Under the pieces are notes generated by a model that was given only the letters and a program-made list of their open reading frames with translations, did no database searches and had not been told where the DNA came from. Shown here piece by piece: positions 46,925-58,601 of a stretch of 64,000 nucleotides of DNA (position 1 is its first letter; every line of letters begins with the position of its first letter). The stretch is from assembly GCA_963556145.1 (NCBI GenBank), contig OY744473.1:744001-808000 (forward strand), written 5' to 3'. Both the position numbers and the translations under genes were made by a program. This DNA comes from Hygrocybe punicea (Eukaryota; Basidiomycota; Agaricomycetes; Agaricales; Hygrophoraceae).

Positions 46925-48439
46925 ATGCCTCAGGCTCATGTTTTCAGAAAGAACAACCACCCTGCAGATGAGATTACCGCAATGAATCGTTTTTATGGTG
47001 GAAAGACTTGTATAGTCACTCGGGAGGATAGTACTATCAACTGGGCTCATATGCTCGATGCGGCTTTGGGGCCTAGCAATGCTCGAGTATGAAGACAATT
47101 CATCACACTTTCCTGTAAACCGATACTAAATAGCTTCTTTTTAGCTCCAGTGGATGTTTGCCCGTAATCTACGCCAAGAAAGAAATCCCAGTCACCCCGC
47201 AGAGCTACGAGAAAATCTTATACCTTGTGAGTTTTATTTTGTGCCTTGTTGATCAGTCTTATAATAATATCTATCCTAGTACGTGTCGATATACATGCGA
47301 AAACTAATCTCAGACCGGCAGAAGTGACACCGTTCCTACACGAGGATATATTGGCTCGTACCCTTGCATTCGAACTTGAACTTCAGCAATGGAGGCGCGC
47401 AGAGATACAGGCTGGACGAACTGATCCTGGAAGACCCCGGTACGATGTCTTTGAAGTATGTGGCTATTATATAGTCCCTTTCAGTACTACTACGCCCTTG
47501 ACGTGCTCAATCCTTTAGGTGTTTGGTAACACAACACACCGGTTTCACTGTGCACGCGACTCACCAGCGTTGTTTACGAGGAGGAACTCGACAATTTTGT
47601 ACAACGCTATGGATTGTCCTGGTGTCTACCCAAACTCTAGAAACCCGTTCCCTATAATGAAGACTCTGCTTTCCATCCCATTCTCGCTCCTACACACCCT
47701 CCCCCGTTTAAGCTCCATCGTGCCTAATAACGAGTATCAGCGAAACCTGATCGCTATGGGCAACCATATAATTTCCTTATGGTCGTGGGACCCTTCCGAC
47801 GACTTGAATGAGCCAGCAATGATTCGTGGAGCCATTGGCATTGGCAGCAATAACTTGTCACGAGCGCCCCAACCTCTGCCCATCTTCCACCCCTCCCGTC
47901 AAGGCACAACATACGAATCCATGCGACTTCAAGGGACGTTCGATGGGACTATCCCCTTGTCTACTTGCTACACAAATACCCAAAGCAATACAACACCAGA
48001 TTCGATCACAACGGAGCTCCCCTCTGGCGAGGTTCTGATTGGCAGGGCACCTTCCGTATCCTGGGAAGTCAAAGACGGGCTGCAACTCACAGCTGGGAAT
48101 GAGCAACCAGAGTCAAGCTGCATGCAATGGGATAACATTGGTAACGTCGACGAAATCGCCAAGTTGGATTCTGAGCTACATGTAAGTGAGGAGTCTGTAG
48201 ATGCTGTTGATGGCTGGCAGGACCCTGAGGACGAGGACCCTGGTCGACTGTTGTCCAAGGAGGACATTTTGGGTTGGTTGGGTGGTATTGATGGTGAGAT
48301 TTCGCAACGTGTACCTCTGACTCATACCCCTTTTGAGAAAGGCATACTTGGGAGTATGACTGTGAACGAAGTCCTGATGATCAAAGGATTGATAGATCCC
48401 AGAGTTTACATTCAATTTTTGGACTTGCAATCATTCTAG
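46925..48439 (+). CDS. HNH-endonuclease-like protein (446 aa, four exons)
   Basis: Exons 46,925-47,086, 47,145-47,226, 47,280-47,455 and 47,519-48,439 join in phase with GT-AG introns of 53-63 nt. The N-terminal third reads GKTCIVTREDSTINWAHML, then ELRENLIPLRVDIHAKTN. The C-x-V-T, WAH and NLIPLRxDIH spacing matches fungal HNH nuclease-signature proteins, where the two histidines bind metal. The C-terminal two-thirds is low in recognisable domains, acidic near residues 330-380, and ends LMIKGLIDPRVYIQFLDLQ. Catalytic competence is unproven because the canonical asparagine is not obvious. It could be a domesticated or mobile HNH family. Confidence 0.6.
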
Positions 48440-48465
48440 CATCGGCTTAAATTCACTCAAAGTGC

Positions 48466-48750
48466 CTAAGAAAGTAGATCAAGGAACTGAATGTCTACAA
48501 GTGGATCTACGAGTCCTTTAATCATTAATACCCTCTCGAAGGAAGGTGTGAGAGGGATGGGCTCTACTTCGGAGTCGACAACTTTTTCATTCCGTGATAT
48601 AATATCAACCGGCAATTTCCAGGGTTTTCCTTGCAATTGATGCTCGTCGTCAATGTCCTCAAAATCCTCAAGGCTGCTGATAGTCTGATCCTCCCAACCC
48701 TGACCAGGCCTGACTTGTCGTCGGAAAAACTTGTACTGTAACACGAGCAA
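48466..48750 (-). pseudogene. Inverted C-terminal remnant of an HNH-gene paralog
   Basis: The minus strand ends VLMIKGLVDPLVDIQFLDLLS, mirroring the C-terminus VLMIKGLIDPRVYIQFLDLQ of the gene that ends 27 bp away on the plus strand. Upstream residues (EDFEDIDDEHQ) also match its acidic character. The rest of the paralog is missing beyond about 48,780, so this is a tail-to-tail truncated duplicate. Confidence 0.7.
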
Positions 48751-48925
48751 CGGGAACCTTGTCTGTAGGCTGGTGTCATCCGAAGTACAAATAAACCTGC
48801 AAGTAGTGCCTATTCTACAGCAGAGCGTGGATCTTCCACGCTCTGTTTATATATAATCACAGCCTGAATACCCAAAAAAAAAAACGAAAGAGTGGGATCA
48901 AATGAGTGATACACGACGAAAAAAT

Positions 48926-51667
48926 TCAAATCCATCTCTCCCGAACGCCCGGCGGGTAATGGCTTTTTTCCATAGTTTTGAGTTCATAGGAGTCAATGCT
49001 GTCGACGGTGTACGAAGGATCGTGGCCCTTTCGCGGTGACGGAAACTCCATCGACTTTCCCTCATATTTGGGGCCAAGTACCGCCTTATTACGTCTAGTG
49101 CTAGTGCGTTGTCGTCCTTGAGAACCAGTCAGGTAATGAATGTGGTTGGAGGAGTAGAACGAGCGGTTTGCCATGAATGCGATCAACTGCAAGGAGCAAA
49201 ACAAAAAAAAAGTGAGGAATTATCTATAGAATATCAAGCAACAGATGATACCGACGCGTTCCGTTACTAGCAAAACTCCCATTGCACTTGCCATGAAGAT
49301 CAACCTTGTTTCATTGACGATGTTAGGGTGCAAAAAAACTAAGATTTTTAGAAGAAGCTCACAGCCATTGGTGTTCTGAAAGGGCAACTCTCCAAATGAG
49401 GGCGTCAGTTTGTCTGCCCTCACTGTCGAAAGTGGGTTTCGAATGCCCGATGTTAAGAAAACCAAGGACGAGGATACTACCGCCAACACAGAGTCTGCTA
49501 ATAATGATTCTCCATTCCCACATATCTGTAGGGCAAACATCCACAGGAGAATTAGGTTCAACTACAAGAACAAGTAATTCTACGAACCTCGAGGTAATCC
49601 CTTGACAAAAGACATCAACACTAATGCAAGGATCGTTGATCCCTAAAGGCGGCCAATTTGTCATTCAAGCAAGAGAATATGTAAAATGAGGAAGCCTACG
49701 GCAGCAGGATAAAACCACAAGGCAGAAGCTCCACGGTCTTTGACTATGCCATCATAAATGTCAAAGAAATTGGCCTTGTTGATCTGGGTCGTGTTGGTGG
49801 GAACGGCGCGCAAGAAGAGGTCCAATTTAGCTGAGAGCAAGCATTCGGGATCAGGTCTTGCTTCAAAAGTCTGCAAATAAATAGTTGAATCAGCACTGTT
49901 CAGGAGTGTACAAGAACCCAAATGATGTTCACCGTCAAGAGGACATCGATAAGGGCGACCTCCAGCTGCAGTTCACCGGCCGTGATTATGTCACTGTTGT
50001 TTAGCTGTTCGGCCAACGCAACGTATGAGTTGAGACCGTCCACGATGTCGTCCAATGATAAGCCCAGTTTTCGAAATAGAAGCCATGACGAGTTGAAATT
50101 GGACGCGGTTAAGTTGACACCTGGATTCATGGCCAATGATTCGAACAAGGGGACCATCGCATTACTATTCTTCATTATGCCTGCGTTTAGATTCTGGTAG
50201 GAGGAATGTTAGTCCAGTCAGTTTGTCGGAAAATCCCAACATCCTCACCGTAAATTGGAGTGAAGTTGCGATACCTGCCAAGACATACGCATCAACGATG
50301 GTACGTTGCACCACGAATCAAAATTACGAACCTTGTAGAGTTACGACCAAGGCAGACAAGAAGAAGAATTGAGAGAACAACCATGTCAAAGCGCGTTTGT
50401 TTCCGAGTCCTTTTGTGCTTCCGGGTGTGGCGAAATAGAGCGAGAAGTAGCCAATAAATATCACAGCAGCTGCAACGAAAAGTGATATTCCGTTCCTTCC
50501 CAATCCCGCGTTTCCAATGATAGACTTGAAGCCACCAGTGATTTTATCCAGACCAGCACCAAGAATGATTAGGAAGACTGTACCGCTACGAGCATGAACG
50601 GATTCCGTGGAGTATCTAACAAAACCGGGTAAAAGAAGGGCGATGTAGTGGCTAGCCATTTCGACAAAGATTGGAAAGTACCACAAAAATAGTTTTATCA
50701 AGGATACAGCCCGTGAAGGTGACATAAGGTTATCGCCAGAGCCTAGGACCACGAAGGCCGCCAGGTAACATAAGCAGGAAAACAGGAGAGTTACAATGTG
50801 CACGAGCAGCGAATTGCGTTTTCGCTGTCTCGCGTGGTGGAAGACTAATCACCATATAAGCGAATGAAAATTTTGATGTCTCGAATTTTTACTCACCAAC
50901 TAGGTATTGCATCAACAGCATGAGCCTGCTGATTGCCATAACCATGGACACACCTCTGGCATTCAGTCGTGGCAAGCGTTGATCCCGATATTGTGTCGCG
51001 GCTATATGTGATTGATCATACCCCAAGTCGGACCACAATTGGTCGACCTGGGCTACATTAGAGTGCGAGGACAGGCCAGTCTTGATATCGAAATCCTTGG
51101 TGAAGGCAGCCAATGCGCTGAATACAATGAGCTGGCCAAACACCCATATGCGGTGAAGCCAATCGGCTTGTCGGAACCGCATGTTGTAAGCTACTTGTGC
51201 GACCCAGATCCACCAAACGAAGGCGAAATAAAGAACGTAGGAAAGAGCGTTGTCCCATTGTAATATGGGTGTCCCGTCGCTGTTGATGAAGTTGAGCGCT
51301 TCGCCTTACAAAACATTACGAGACCGATCTCACGATAAACTTGCAAAGGCAGTGGTCATGGCAATTTCAAGGAGCAAGTCTACGGTTAAGCGTGAGGGCC
51401 AAGAGGAGATTCGATCGTGAAGAACGTTACCTATCCAAGGTACTTCTTCTGGAGAGTTCACTCTCAGTTCACCTGCCTCGAGTTCCTACAGCGAAATTTA
51501 AATTTAAAAATAAATTTGAGATCGGCAACAAGGTTGATTCTTACTTCTTCTGCCAGTGTTTCACCAGGTACGAACCCATCGCCGAAGGGTGAACGGGAAA
51601 AAGGAAAGTGGCTAGCCTCCCGCTCCAGGAGTAGGCCGTCTAGGTCAGAGTGTTCTTGCGTAGGCAT
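48926..51667 (-). CDS. Multi-pass membrane protein, LtrA-like, paralog A
   Basis: Start ATG at 51,667 (MPTQEHSDLDGLLLEREASH), stop at 48,926; about ten or more short exons. Core blocks shared by all three paralogs: DLLLEIAMTTAFA; WWIWVAQVAYNMRFRQADWL; SMVMAISRLMLL; LLLPGFVRYSTESVHARSGT; FLIILGAGLDKITGGFKSII; AVIFIGYFSLYFATPGSTKG; FFLSALVVTLQG. Alternating helices with an early acidic helix and a W-rich second helix resemble the LtrA (low-temperature requirement A) membrane family; function unknown. The C-terminus ends SYPPGV-like cytosolic tail (KSHYPPGVRERWI). It lies head-to-tail with paralog B. Confidence 0.65.
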
Positions 51668-52323
51668 GTTGTGTAACTCCCGAGCTACTTGACCCGTCGG
51701 TGGAGTCAGTGAAAGTGCATGACTATGCCATGATTGCCTGCCTCCATTTTATGTGGCAGTTGAGCGCTCAAAAAACGTGAAACCCAATCAATCATTCCTT
51801 GTCAGTTTTTGACATTTTTGACACGTGCTTGTGCAAGGCGTGTGCTCCAAAGCTGTGCTGACCAGACTATATATGGAATAATACAACTCCGTCGTATTCT
51901 AAAAATAGTCCAGGAACTAATAACATACTGATTTGGTAGTAATTAGGAAGGTTTTCCACCAATTACGCAAAAATTCTAGCCTGAATGCCCGAGAAATAAA
52001 GAAATTGCGCTCCAGTCCATCCAATATCGTTCTCCAGAGCCTCTCAGACCTCTGGCACCGTTCACCAGACACAAATATAGTATTGAAGATCCTGGTGGAT
52101 TGCTTCGTGTTCGCCGTTGTAATAGTACAGTTTCATGCGCTCCTAGCCGCCCACAAATAATATCCTACATCATCAGACTCGTCACTCGGGAATTGTGTCA
52201 TCAGTGTAGAAAACGTTGAGATCCATGTGACAAAAAATGCGAAGAAGGGATGGTGGGAATACGATGAAGGATGAAACGATGAAACCAAAAAACCAAAAAC
52301 CAAAAAACCAAAAAACCAGTCGC
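51668..52323. other. Intergenic between paralogs A and B
   Basis: A 75-codon plus-strand frame at 51,933 has no recognisable motif and is not called. A short AACCAAAA repeat lies at 52,281-52,317. Confidence 0.4.
51761..51778. promoter_or_regulatory. Promoter motif shared by the LtrA-like paralogs, A
   Basis: TGAGCGCTCAAAAAACGTG about 95-110 bp upstream of the paralog A start; TTGAGCGCTCAA is a perfect palindrome. Paralog B has AAGCGCTCATAAAAACGT (55,243) and paralog C TAAGCGCTCACGG (59,925). Confidence 0.45.
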
Positions 52324-55175
52324 TTAAATCTTGCTTTGCTGGTCCGGCGAGTACTGGGTTATTACCAGTTCCTTGTAGGGGTCGTAAGGGTCGTCGACGT
52401 ATATGAGGTCTTGCCCCCCTGGTGTTTCCGAGAGATACTCAATTGGTGTTGAGGAGGCCACTATACCCGAGTCGGTGGCGCCGTTGAGTTCATATCGTCG
52501 GCCGAACTCGAGCTGAGCTCTTCCTCCACCAGCACCGTTCAGGAAATCGATGTTGTTGAAGGAGTAGTACGAGCGGTTCGCAATGTACGCAATGCCCTTC
52601 AACGTGCCAAAATAAATAAATAAATAAGAGAAAAAAAAATAAAGGGTGGAATGATACTGACACGCTCCACTATTTGTAAAACTCCCATGATAACTGCCAT
52701 GATGATCAACCTAGTTATACAATGTTAAATGGGGCAGGTGACGGAAAAGGCTGAGATGAGTAGCAAATTCCAGAATCTACTCACAGCCAATGATGCTCTG
52801 ACAAGAGGAGAACCCAAATGGGACTTCGGTGGCCGTCACCATCAAAGATAGGTTTCGATGACCCGAGGTTGAGGAAGCCAAGTAGAAGGACACCGCTGCC
52901 AACGAGGAGTCTGCTAATAATGGCTCCCCATTCCCACTTGTCTGTAATACAAAAAAAATTGATGGTAAACGACAAACCAAAATGGCAAGAAAATTCTACT
53001 CCACCCCGAGGTAATCCTTTGGCAAAAGACATCAACACTAACGCGAGGATGGTGGCTCCCTAATGTGGCAAACATGTCATTCTCCAATAATGAGAAAAAA
53101 ATTCTACAAAATGAAGAACGCCTTACTGTAGCAGGGTAAAACCACAATGCAGAGGAGCCGCGATCTCTTACGATGCCATCCAAAATGTCCCAATAGATGC
53201 CAGGAGCGAACTCATCCGTGACCGGATCGGCATATATGATGGCCTCCAGTTTGACTGCGAGCAAGGATTGGGGATCAGGTAGGGCCTCGAAACTCTGCAA
53301 AAATTCGATATATATCGAATACAGACGGTTCAATATGCCATACTACCAACTTTGAAGGCCAAACAAATGCTTACCATTAGGATGATATAGACAAGTTGAA
53401 TCTCCAGCCACTCATTGCCAGAACGAATGATGGTCGTGTCATTGAGTTGTTCACTTTGAGTCACATAATTGTTCACCAAGTCCACCACGTAGTCCAACGA
53501 TATACCCAGCCTACGAAATGAAACATCGGTGTCGTGAAAGTTCGACGCAGTCAAGTTGAGACCCGGATTATTGTTTACCCAAGCAATCAAGGGCGATAGG
53601 GCATTGGTGCTTTTAAAGATGGCTGTGATGATATTCTGGTCGAAACGAGGGTCAAGTAAGCCAGCGGTCAAGTCACCCGGACACTGGCATTGAATCTCAC
53701 AGTAAATAGGAGCAAAGTCGCGGTTCCTGCAATTATGTTTATCGAGGATACGGTCAGCATTGCTTACACCCACGACTCGGATAATAACAACGACGTCGCT
53801 AGTACGAACCTTCCAAAGCTACGATCAAAGCCGACAGGAAGAAGAATTGTGAAAAAAACCATGTCAAAGCACGTTTGTTTCCGAGTCCCCTTGTACTCCC
53901 AGGTGTGGCAAAGTACAGTGAGAAAAAACCAATGAATATCACGGCTGTTGCAACGAAAATCGGAATTCCGTCCCTTCCCAATCCCGCGTTTCCCACGATG
54001 GACTTGAAGCCACCAGTGATTCTGTCGAGACCGGCACCGAGAATGATCAAGAAGACGGTACTGCTGCGAGCATAGATGGACTCCGTGGAGTATCTAACAA
54101 AGCCGGGTAAAAGAAGGGCAACATAGTGGCTAGCGATTTCGACCAAGATAGGAAAGAACCATAAAACTAGTTTTTCCCATGCCATAGCTTTCGAGGGTTC
54201 GACTGTGGTGTCGCCAGACCATAAGATCGCGAACGCAGCGAAGTAGCATAGCGAAGAAAATATAAGAGGTACCATGTGGACGAGGAGCGAGCTTCGTTTC
54301 ACTGGCAGCTTTCTTGCATGGTAGAAGACTAAAAACCGTGTTCATAAGTGATTTACTATTGTGTTGTAACTTGAACTTGGAATCAAATCTCACCCACTGC
54401 ATATTGCACCAGCAGCACCAACCTGCTGATTGCCATGACCATTGATACACCTTCTGCATTCAACCGTGGCAAGCGTTCATCCCGGAATTGAAGCGCGTCC
54501 AATTGAGATTTATCATACCCCAACTGGGATCGCAGTTGGTCCACTTGAGCCGCCTCAGAGTCGCTGGACAGCCCGGTGGTGATATGGAAGTCCTTAGTGA
54601 AGGCAGCCAATGCGCTGAATACACTCAGCTGAGCGAACACCCATATGCGGTGAAGCCAATCGGCTTGTCGGAACCGCATGTTGTAGGCCACCTGTGCGAC
54701 CCAGATCCACCACACAAAGAGGAAGTAGAGAACGTAGGAGAGGGCGTTGTCCCATTGCAATATAGGCGTCCCGTCGCTGTTGCGGGAGCAGTTGAGCGAT
54801 TCGCCTATTAAAAACCTGAAAAAAAAAAAATCTAATCACGTTAAACCAGCGAAGGCCGTGGTCATGGCAATTTCCAGGAGCAAGTCTACGATCCAACATT
54901 AGAAGATGTACGGGCGCTAGCGAGAGGAGTCTAACACACACCGACCCAACGTACTTCTTCTGGTGACCTCACTCTCAATTCGCCTTCCTCTAGTTCCTGT
55001 CGCTAAAAATAAGTGGAATATCAGAAACAGAGGGTCGACTTGATTTTATTCTTACTTGCTCCGGACCTTGACCGTCGCCTGGTACCAACGCAAGGATAAA
55101 GGGTGAGCGAGAAAAGGGAAAGGTGTTGTCGTCCCGCTCCCTGCGTAGGGAATCTACGTCTCCCGTACTAGACAT
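52324..55175 (-). CDS. Multi-pass membrane protein, LtrA-like, paralog B
   Basis: Start ATG at 55,175 (MSSTGDVDSLRRERDDNTFP), stop at 52,324. Exon 2 encodes ELEEGELRVRSPEEVRWVG, exon 3 DLLLEIAMTTAFAGL, then the long exon WWIWVAQVAYNMRFRQADWL with GLSSDSEAAQVDQL in the following loop. The middle exon carries LLPGFVRYSTESIYARSSTV and ILGAGLDRITGGFKSIVGNA. Late exons give DILDGIVRDRGSSALWFYPA, WEWGAIISRLLVGSGVLLLG and the tail NRSYYSFNNIDFLN ... YDPYKEL. All blocks are open, so it is probably functional. It is divergent from the small basic protein gene at 55,910. Confidence 0.65.
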
Positions 55176-55242
55176 ATTATCTGGAGACTGGGGTAGCGAA
55201 GGTGCCGCTGAATCGGGGGGCTATGTAGCCGTCTGTGAGGCC

Positions 55243-55260
55243 AAGCGCTCATAAAAACGT
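55243..55260. promoter_or_regulatory. Promoter motif shared by the LtrA-like paralogs, B
   Basis: AAGCGCTCATAAAAACGT, about 68-85 bp upstream of the paralog B start. Confidence 0.45.
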
Positions 55261-55751
55261 GGATCGATGCCATTCGATGGTCATTGCCATCCACTGGCAT
55301 GTGATCGATATGATCGACGCCCGAACACGCGGTCATGTGATTCGGGCCGATTTCTTTGTTAATTTGCGATTTATAACAGCCGATTGCCAACGATGTTCTG
55401 AACGCCTTCACTGACTCCAATAGTCAACAATATAATGAGATATCGGAGGTAGTCTATGACTCTGCATCTCGCAGTCGGTGCACTGTGAAGGGTACATAGC
55501 CTACTAGCCTAGGGTACATTCACTCGTGAGAGCGCAGCGAAGGGCAGGTGATCACAAACGAGATCACAGATCCAGAGGCTGTCCGGTTGGGCGTACATGA
55601 GTATACACGCTTGCGGAAGGTAAGGAGGCCCTGCAGGATACTGCATCTTCAAATATATTATCAAACTCAAATCGGATGAAAGAAATCTGCAAATGAACCT
55701 TTGTCTTGAGCAGGTCCATTGTCGAGTGGCACTTTCCTTTCATCAATCCGT

Positions 55752-55760
55752 TATAAAAAG
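55752..55760 (+). promoter_or_regulatory. TATA-like box upstream of basic protein gene
   Basis: TTATAAAAAG, about 150 bp before the ATG at 55,910. Confidence 0.4.
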
Positions 55761-55909
55761 ACGCTGATTTTTCTGAAAACTACACCACGTTCTATCCCGC
55801 CCGACAACGCAGAGCGTTGTCTGCTTGCATCTCCCTTTACCATCTCGACATCGAGCATCCATCTACCATTTCCATATCTTCGCCACTCAACACTCACCGA
55901 AGTAAAGAC

Positions 55910-56533
55910 ATGGAAGCAGCTGAGGTGCAGGTCGCTTCAATTCCATCGTGTTCGACAGGCGCCACCCGTGTTCCTCATATCGCGGAGAGAAAATCGTTCC
56001 TAGCCATCGTCACCGACAGTCGGTGGCTGGCTTCGCTGCACGATGCCGACCGTGATAAGCATCGGGGTGTCGATAAAAGACGGGGGAAGAAGAAGCACCG
56101 CCTCTCGATACTGAGGTCTTTCATTCCCTCGCTCAGGAAGCGTCGCTTCAAGAACAGCGAATCCTTGCTCAGCCAAGTGCATACGCGCGACACGACACCC
56201 GTTTCAAACGAGAACGACCCGGAACCTGACGACCACCTGAACAACCTTTTGTTAAACTCGCCCGTTGCGGACCCATTCAAGACGCCTCCTCGTACGCCGA
56301 CAAAGTCAGTCACCGCCAATGATAGTTCCCCTCTATCAATTGTGACGAACAGCCCAGATAGCACAAGCACAAAGAGGAGCTTTGAAAGGAAAAGGAGGGC
56401 ACGGTTGATGAGTCGGTTGAAGAGTATCCAGATTTTGGGTATCGAGGCGGGCGCTGACGTTGCAAACAAGTGGTTGGAGGAAGATTTGAGATTTGAGACT
56501 GACCTAACCCTAAACTTGGGCCTAGTAGCGTGA
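55910..56533 (+). CDS. Hypothetical basic 207-aa protein
   Basis: The first ATG in the frame is at 55,910 (MEAAEVQVASIPSCS). The protein is rich in Lys/Arg (DKRRGKKKHRLSILRSFIPS, KRSFERKRRARLMSRLKSIQ) and in Ser/Pro (PFKTPPRTPTKSV), with no recognised domain. The basic clusters could be nuclear-localisation signals and the TP/SP sites phospho-acceptors, but that is inference. It is intronless as read. It ends about 115 bp before the HSP60 start on the same strand. Confidence 0.55.
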   Translation: MEAAEVQVASIPSCSTGATRVPHIAERKSFLAIVTDSRWLASLHDADRDKHRGVDKRRGKKKHRLSILRSFIPSLRKRRFKNSESLLSQVHTRDTTPVSNENDPEPDDHLNNLLLNSPVADPFKTPPRTPTKSVTANDSSPLSIVTNSPDSTSTKRSFERKRRARLMSRLKSIQILGIEAGADVANKWLEEDLRFETDLTLNLGLVA

Positions 56534-56580
56534 CGTGACATCATGTAATCCAGTTATAAACTTTGTGGCCGAAGCGTGAC

Positions 56581-56592
56581 GAAAATTCTAGA
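56581..56592 (+). promoter_or_regulatory. Heat-shock-element-like site of HSP60
   Basis: GAAAATTCTAGA fits GAAnnTTCnnGA, two full inverted nGAAn units and a partial third, 57-68 bp upstream of the HSP60 start. A TTATAAA sequence lies at about 56,555. Heat-shock factor control is expected for this gene. Confidence 0.5.
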
Positions 56593-56648
56593 GTCTTTCG
56601 CCGACCGAAAAAAAAAAACTAACTTTTCACCTCGTCCCCTTCGCCGTA

Positions 56649-58601
56649 ATGCACCACCTATCTAACACGTCGGCAAAAGCTCTTCGTCGTGCTGCAACGA
56701 AAGCCAGGCCTTCATTGGCCCGCGGTATACATAAGGATATCAAGTTTTCCAACGAGGGTCGTGCCAGCATACTCAAAGGTGTGGACGTCCTTGCCAATGC
56801 GGTCAGTGTAACTTTGGGTCCAAAGGGTAATGCCTTTTCACCTTTTTCACTTGCTTTTCTTGTTATTGAAATCGTCTGCAGGACGGAATGTGATCATCGA
56901 GCAGTCGTTCGGTGGTCCCAAGATCACAAAAGGTACACATTCGGCCTATGTTATCTCGGAATGCACTGACAACGTTGTCTTGTTCAGATGGTGTCACCGT
57001 TGCTAAAGCCATCTCCCTCAAAGACAAATTTGAGAATCTCGGAGCTCGGTTTGTCCTCTCATATCAGACCACGAAACTCTACTCAATAGTTTCGTAGCCT
57101 CATTCAAGATGTCGCACAAAAAACCAACGAAACGGCTGGCGACGGTACGACTACTGCCACAGTCCTCGCCCGCGCCATCTACTCTGAAGGTGTCAAGAAT
57201 GTTGCCGCAGGTTGTAACCCCATGGACCTCCGTCGGGGCTCGCAAGCTGCCGTCGACCGTGTGGTCTCCTTCCTGTCCGCACACACCAAAACTATAACCA
57301 CCACATCTGAGATTGCGCAGGTGGCGACTATTTCTGCCAACGGGGACACGCATGTGGGCAACCTCATTGCTCAGGCGATGGAGAAGGTCGGCAAGGAGGG
57401 TGTCATCACCGTAAAAGAAGGCCGCACGATTGAGGACGAGATTGAAATCACTGAAGGCATGCGCTTCGATCGCGGGTTCATAAGTCCATACTTTATCACG
57501 GACGTCAAAGCGCAAAAGGTCGAGTTTGAGAAGCCTTTCATCCTCCTCAGCGAGAAAAAGATCTCGCTGCTGCAGGACATCCTGCCGTCTTTGGAGGCTG
57601 CGGCACAGGCTCGTCGGCCGCTTGTCATCATTGCGGAGGACGTCGATGGTGAGGCCTTGGCGGCGTGCATCTTGAATAAACTGCGCGGGCAGTTGCAAGT
57701 TGTAGCTGTAAAAGCACCTGGTTTTGGTGATAACCGAAAATCAATTCTTGGCGACCTTGCGATCCTCACGGGCGGAACAGTGTTCACGGACGAGCTGGAC
57801 ATCAAACTTGAGCGTGCTACCCAAGATCTTCTCGGGTCCACTGGGTCTATCACTATCACCAAGGAGGACACTATTGTGCTTAATGGTGAGGGCGCCAAGG
57901 ACGCCATTCAGGCTCGGTGTGAGCAGATCCGCGGGCTCATCGCAGATCCCACCACGAGTGATTTTGATCGGACGAAACTTCAGGAGCGGCTCGCGAAACT
58001 CAGTGGTGGGGTGGCCGTCATCAAGGTCGGTGGGAGCAGCGAGGTTGAGGTGAGCGAGAAGAAGGACCGGTACGACGATGCTCTTAACGCAACCCGCGCT
58101 GCGGTTGAGGAAGGCATCCTCCCAGGAGGTGGTGTCGCCTTGCTCAAGGCGTCCTTGTGGCTGGCAACCAATTCTCCGGGCGGCGTAGGTGCTTTGCCCA
58201 CCGCACCGGACGCGAAGGTTGTCCCCACAGCCAACTTTGACCAAGACCTCGGGGTCACGATCATCCGACGTGCACTTACGAACCCGGCACGGACCATCCT
58301 TCACAACGCGGGAGAGGAAGCATCCGTCATCGTTGGTACGTTACTCTCGCAGTATGGCACCTCGGACAAATTCGGGTGGGGCTACGACGCGAGCAAGGGC
58401 GAGTATGTGGATATGATCAAGGCTGGGATTGTTGACCCGCTCAAGGTTGTGCGCACGGCGTTGGTGGATGCGAGCGGTGTGGCCAGTTTGCTGACGACGA
58501 GCGAAGCTTGTGTAGTTGATGCTGAGGAAGAGAAGCCTGCGGGTGGCACGGGCGGCGGCATGGGTGGTATGGGTGGTATGGGCGGCATGGGTGGATTCTA
58601 A
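56649..58601 (+). CDS. hsp60: Mitochondrial chaperonin HSP60 (597 aa, four exons)
   Basis: Group I chaperonin folding proteins in the mitochondrial matrix as a heptameric ring with HSP10. Exons 56,649-56,826, 56,882-56,932, 56,988-57,048 and 57,098-58,601 join in phase. The N-terminus ([20 protein letters not shown]) is an arginine-rich, acid-poor targeting presequence. Signature blocks: [28 protein letters not shown], the ATP-site [30 protein letters not shown], the class signature [16 protein letters not shown] and a GGM-rich C-terminal tail. Length and all catalytic landmarks are normal, so it is expected to be functional and probably essential. It marks this end of the window as ordinary gene space. 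Confidence 0.97.
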
